DNA of 7,919 nt from NCBI GenBank assembly GCA_029250345.1, contig JAQXFL010000081.1, forward strand, positions 1 to 7,919. The letters are read 5' to 3'. Below are positions 6,108 through 7,919 of the stretch, piece by piece. This DNA comes from Candidatus Poseidoniaceae archaeon (GTDB taxonomy: Archaea > Thermoplasmatota > Poseidoniia > Poseidoniales > Poseidoniaceae). The position numbers and the translations under genes were made by a program. Within the stretch, counting starts at the first letter, position 1, and every line of letters begins with the position of its first letter. A model generated the notes under the pieces. The model was given only the letters and a program-made list of their open reading frames with translations, was not told the DNA's origin and did no database searches.

Positions 6108-7091
6108 ATCGAAACTGTCCAGCCAGTCGCCCAACAGTTGTTCGCGGTCTTTATTTGTCCGTGCACCTGAATGCGGCAGACTCTCGATAAGATGGTGAGT
6201 GAGTTTGTGTTCCTTGCCTCCGTGCAAGACAAGTGCATCGTAATGTGCTCTTCCGAGCCGGTTGTCGTTCATTGATTGCAGACACAATGTTGGTGCATCG
6301 GGCAGCCCCCACAGTGGGATATCGAACTGCTTAAGCGAATCTGAGGGTTCTATCTCGGGGTGCATCATTTTCACATCTCTGTAGAGCCGTTTAAGATGCA
6401 TCGGGCGCATCGATTGTGGAATGCGGAGTTGGTAGCAGATCTCTTCCAAGATGTGAGAATACAGCATAAGGGGAGATTCTAAGACAACTCCTGTGATATT
6501 GAAGCCGAGTGGCTTGATGTGTTGACTTGAAACGCGTGAACACAAATAGCCACCCATACTGTGGCCGTATAGGAAGACCGGAGCGTCTTTGGAAATCGAA
6601 ATGTATTCTGAAAGATTTCGTAGGTGGTACTCAACATGCTCTGCCGAAGTAATTGCATTCCATCGATGAATTGGCGAGGATTGACCGTGACCTGGCAATT
6701 CGAGAAGCATAGCATTCCAATTCTTCTCAATAAACCACAGTGCGCGGTCGGCGACGGAGGCGGAGGTACTACGCCATCCATGAACAAAGATAATGAGTGG
6801 TTGGTTTGTATCAGTTGAGTGTACCTGAATATGTGTTTTGAGGCCTTTGTGTGTTCCGTAATGTGAACTCCAATGTTCCCCAACCGCAGAGTCTTTGGGT
6901 TTCAATGGACTGATAAAAATCGCAGTTACCATGAATTCAAGGTAAGAATTGTACAAGCAAATTATACACGCCATGAGAACAGTCAAGAACCAAAATACGC
7001 TCAATCCTGCAGCAATTAGGATGACAACAGTAGCAATAAACGAGGTTAGCCATAGCAGGGTTCGCAACCATTTCCATTCAAGGAAAATCAT
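6099..7091 (-). CDS. Alpha/beta hydrolase with N-terminal membrane anchor
   Basis: The 330-residue product starts with two closely spaced hydrophobic stretches (about 10-30 and 32-60), likely a membrane hairpin, then a soluble alpha/beta-hydrolase fold. Visible catalytic features are the oxyanion-hole strand IIFVHGW (100-106), LPGHGQSS (132-139), the nucleophile elbow GHSMGG with Ser178, a probable acid Asp276 (SMNDNRLG) and a probable His307 (SLPHSG). These suit a serine esterase, lipase or lysophospholipase-like enzyme, but the substrate cannot be told from sequence. The hydrolase side faces the cytoplasm or the exterior depending on topology, which I did not resolve. The ATG at 7091 lies 15 bases after the stop of the RDD-like gene on the same strand, with no clear ribosome binding site, so the two are probably one operon with coupled translation. 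Confidence 0.85.
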   Translation of the reverse strand: MIFLEWKWLRTLLWLTSFIATVVILIAAGLSVFWFLTVLMACIICLYNSYLEFMVTAIFISPLKPKDSAVGEHWSSHYGTHKGLKTHIQVHSTDTNQPLIIFVHGWRSTSASVADRALWFIEKNWNAMLLELPGHGQSSPIHRWNAITSAEHVEYHLRNLSEYISISKDAPVFLYGHSMGGYLCSRVSSQHIKPLGFNITGVVLESPLMLYSHILEEICYQLRIPQSMRPMHLKRLYRDVKMMHPEIEPSDSLKQFDIPLWGLPDAPTLCLQSMNDNRLGRAHYDALVLHGGKEHKLTHHLIESLPHSGARTNKDREQLLGDWLDSFDSL

Positions 7092-7106
7092 TCAAACACC
7101 GACAAT

Positions 7107-7919
7107 TCACTCTGCTTTGTCTTCAGATTCTGAATCAGACTTGTCAGCAGAATCTTCTGAATTGTCGCCAGATTCTTCATCCCCTGAATCGGCAACAATG
7201 GCTTGTTCTTCCTCAAGGGCCTTTGCCTTCTCTTCACGCTTGAGTTTCTTCTCTGCTTGACGCTTTGAATAACGGTCACCGTATGTCCCCATACTTTCGA
7301 GTTTAGCAATAATTCCAGAAGTTTCTTCACCAGCGACCGGGACGTGCTTGACAAGGTACGCACCAAACAATGTATCGTACAATCCTTGTTTGAGTGCACT
7401 CCTGTTTTTGAACGAAATATTTACGAAATAGAGTACAATGAATACAACTCCAAGAATGGACCAAATCGATGCCCAAATTTGTTCTGATCCTTTAGAATTC
7501 AGTACCGACTGCAAAAAGACCAAGAGGAAAATTATCCCAGTTAGTGCAAATATTCCAGTCGAGTAAACGAGCAGTGCATGCAAGAAAATCGGTTTATTTC
7601 CAGATGAGTTGACGTTTTTCGTACGTGATACGAAGTTCCCGAGTGTGCGGCCGGACATGACTGGCACTACAACTAAATTCAAGATCAATGCGGCAAGTGC
7701 AACAAGAGCGAAAAGGGTCGTAATCAAGCCAGCAGCATCGAGAATGGCTACAGAGAACAAAAACGCAAAAATTGGTCCGATGTTCACTACAAAATTCGTG
7801 AACCAAGCGATTCGTCGAGCGTTTGCGGAAGCAATCTCAAAGTTTTCAGGCAAACCTTGAGGGCGGGGTTTTTTGACTGCCACTGCAGCAGTTTCAGCCA
7901 CTTGAACAGCAACGGGGGC
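7107..7919 (-). CDS. RDD-like multi-pass membrane protein with acidic C-terminal tail, start probably beyond window
   Basis: The frame stays open to the right edge: beyond the GTG at 7899-7901 six further codons (APVAVQ) continue an Ala/Val/Pro-rich run, so the true start may be outside and the gene 5'-partial. Numbered from the GTG, hydrophobic segments lie at about 31-53, 57-81, 104-133 and 143-163, predicting four membrane helices. The layout resembles the RDD family: RRIAWFTNFVV at 29-39, GRTLGNFVSRTKNV at 84-97 and QGLYDTLFGAYLVK at 172-185. The first RDD aspartate appears replaced by Asn36, whereas Asp176 fits the last one. After the membrane core comes a basic helical, coiled-coil-like stretch (about 210-233), then a tail of Ser, Asp and Glu (about 238-264). 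RDD proteins include presumed transporters, but no function can be assigned here. The hydrolase gene follows after 15 bases. Confidence 0.7.
   Translation of the reverse strand, partial: APVAVQVAETAAVAVKKPRPQGLPENFEIASANARRIAWFTNFVVNIGPIFAFLFSVAILDAAGLITTLFALVALAALILNLVVVPVMSGRTLGNFVSRTKNVNSSGNKPIFLHALLVYSTGIFALTGIIFLLVFLQSVLNSKGSEQIWASIWSILGVVFIVLYFVNISFKNRSALKQGLYDTLFGAYLVKHVPVAGEETSGIIAKLESMGTYGDRYSKRQAEKKLKREEKAKALEEEQAIVADSGDEESGDNSEDSADKSDSESEDKAE
7110..7193 (-). repeat. Low-complexity Ser/Asp/Glu-coding tail
   Basis: This stretch encodes the last 27 or so residues of the RDD-like protein, almost only Ser, Asp, Glu, Gly, Lys and Ala. On the plus strand it shows recurring short words such as AGATTC and GAATC, as expected from GATTCT/GAATCT-type Asp-Ser and Glu-Ser codon pairs. 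It is coding, not an intergenic repeat. Confidence 0.6.

Noticed and set aside
7866..7876. GGGG followed by a T6 run resembling a terminator
   Set aside because: It is inside the RDD-like coding sequence, where it encodes Lys-Lys-Pro-Arg-Pro on the minus strand, and no stable hairpin is evident.

Overview
The window looks like a piece of a compact archaeal chromosome. The strongest sign is the first gene, the C-terminal three quarters of a proteasome-activating nucleotidase (PAN) ending in the HbYX proteasome-docking motif Leu-Tyr-Gly. An archaeal-looking methionyl-tRNA synthetase supports this. The moderate GC content, very tight packing, a separate ftcD/fchA pair and the presence of PAN (absent from Thermoplasma) would suit a marine Thermoplasmatota lineage such as Marine Group II (Poseidoniales). 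That placement is inference and was not tested.

Layout: three genes run rightward from the left edge: PAN (5' end outside the window), glutamate formimidoyltransferase and formimidoyl-THF cyclodeaminase, the last two overlapping by 4 bases. They meet a leftward metG head-on at 2625/2626 with no spacer. A 161-base divergent intergenic region (4912-5072) separates metG from a rightward DUF21/CBS (CNNM/CorC-like) membrane protein gene. That gene converges with, and overlaps by 9 bases, a leftward pair: a membrane-anchored alpha/beta hydrolase and, upstream of it, a divergent RDD-like membrane protein whose true start probably lies beyond the right edge. No RNA gene, mobile element, CRISPR array or frameshift was seen, and no stretch over 300 bases lacks a gene.

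Functional threads: PAN unfolds proteins for the 20S proteasome. FtcD and FchA move the formimino group of formiminoglutamate (from histidine breakdown) onto tetrahydrofolate and convert it to methenyl-THF, so amino-acid catabolism feeds the one-carbon pool. MetG charges initiator and elongator tRNA-Met. The DUF21/CBS protein is a likely divalent cation transporter or its regulator. The last two genes are membrane proteins of unknown specific role.

No new multi-gene system is evident. The points most worth checking are an in-frame ATG with a strong Shine-Dalgarno match at the exact start of the MetG C-terminal tRNA-binding domain, a 17-base dyad ahead of the DUF21/CBS gene, and a Cys in the PAN Walker A motif.
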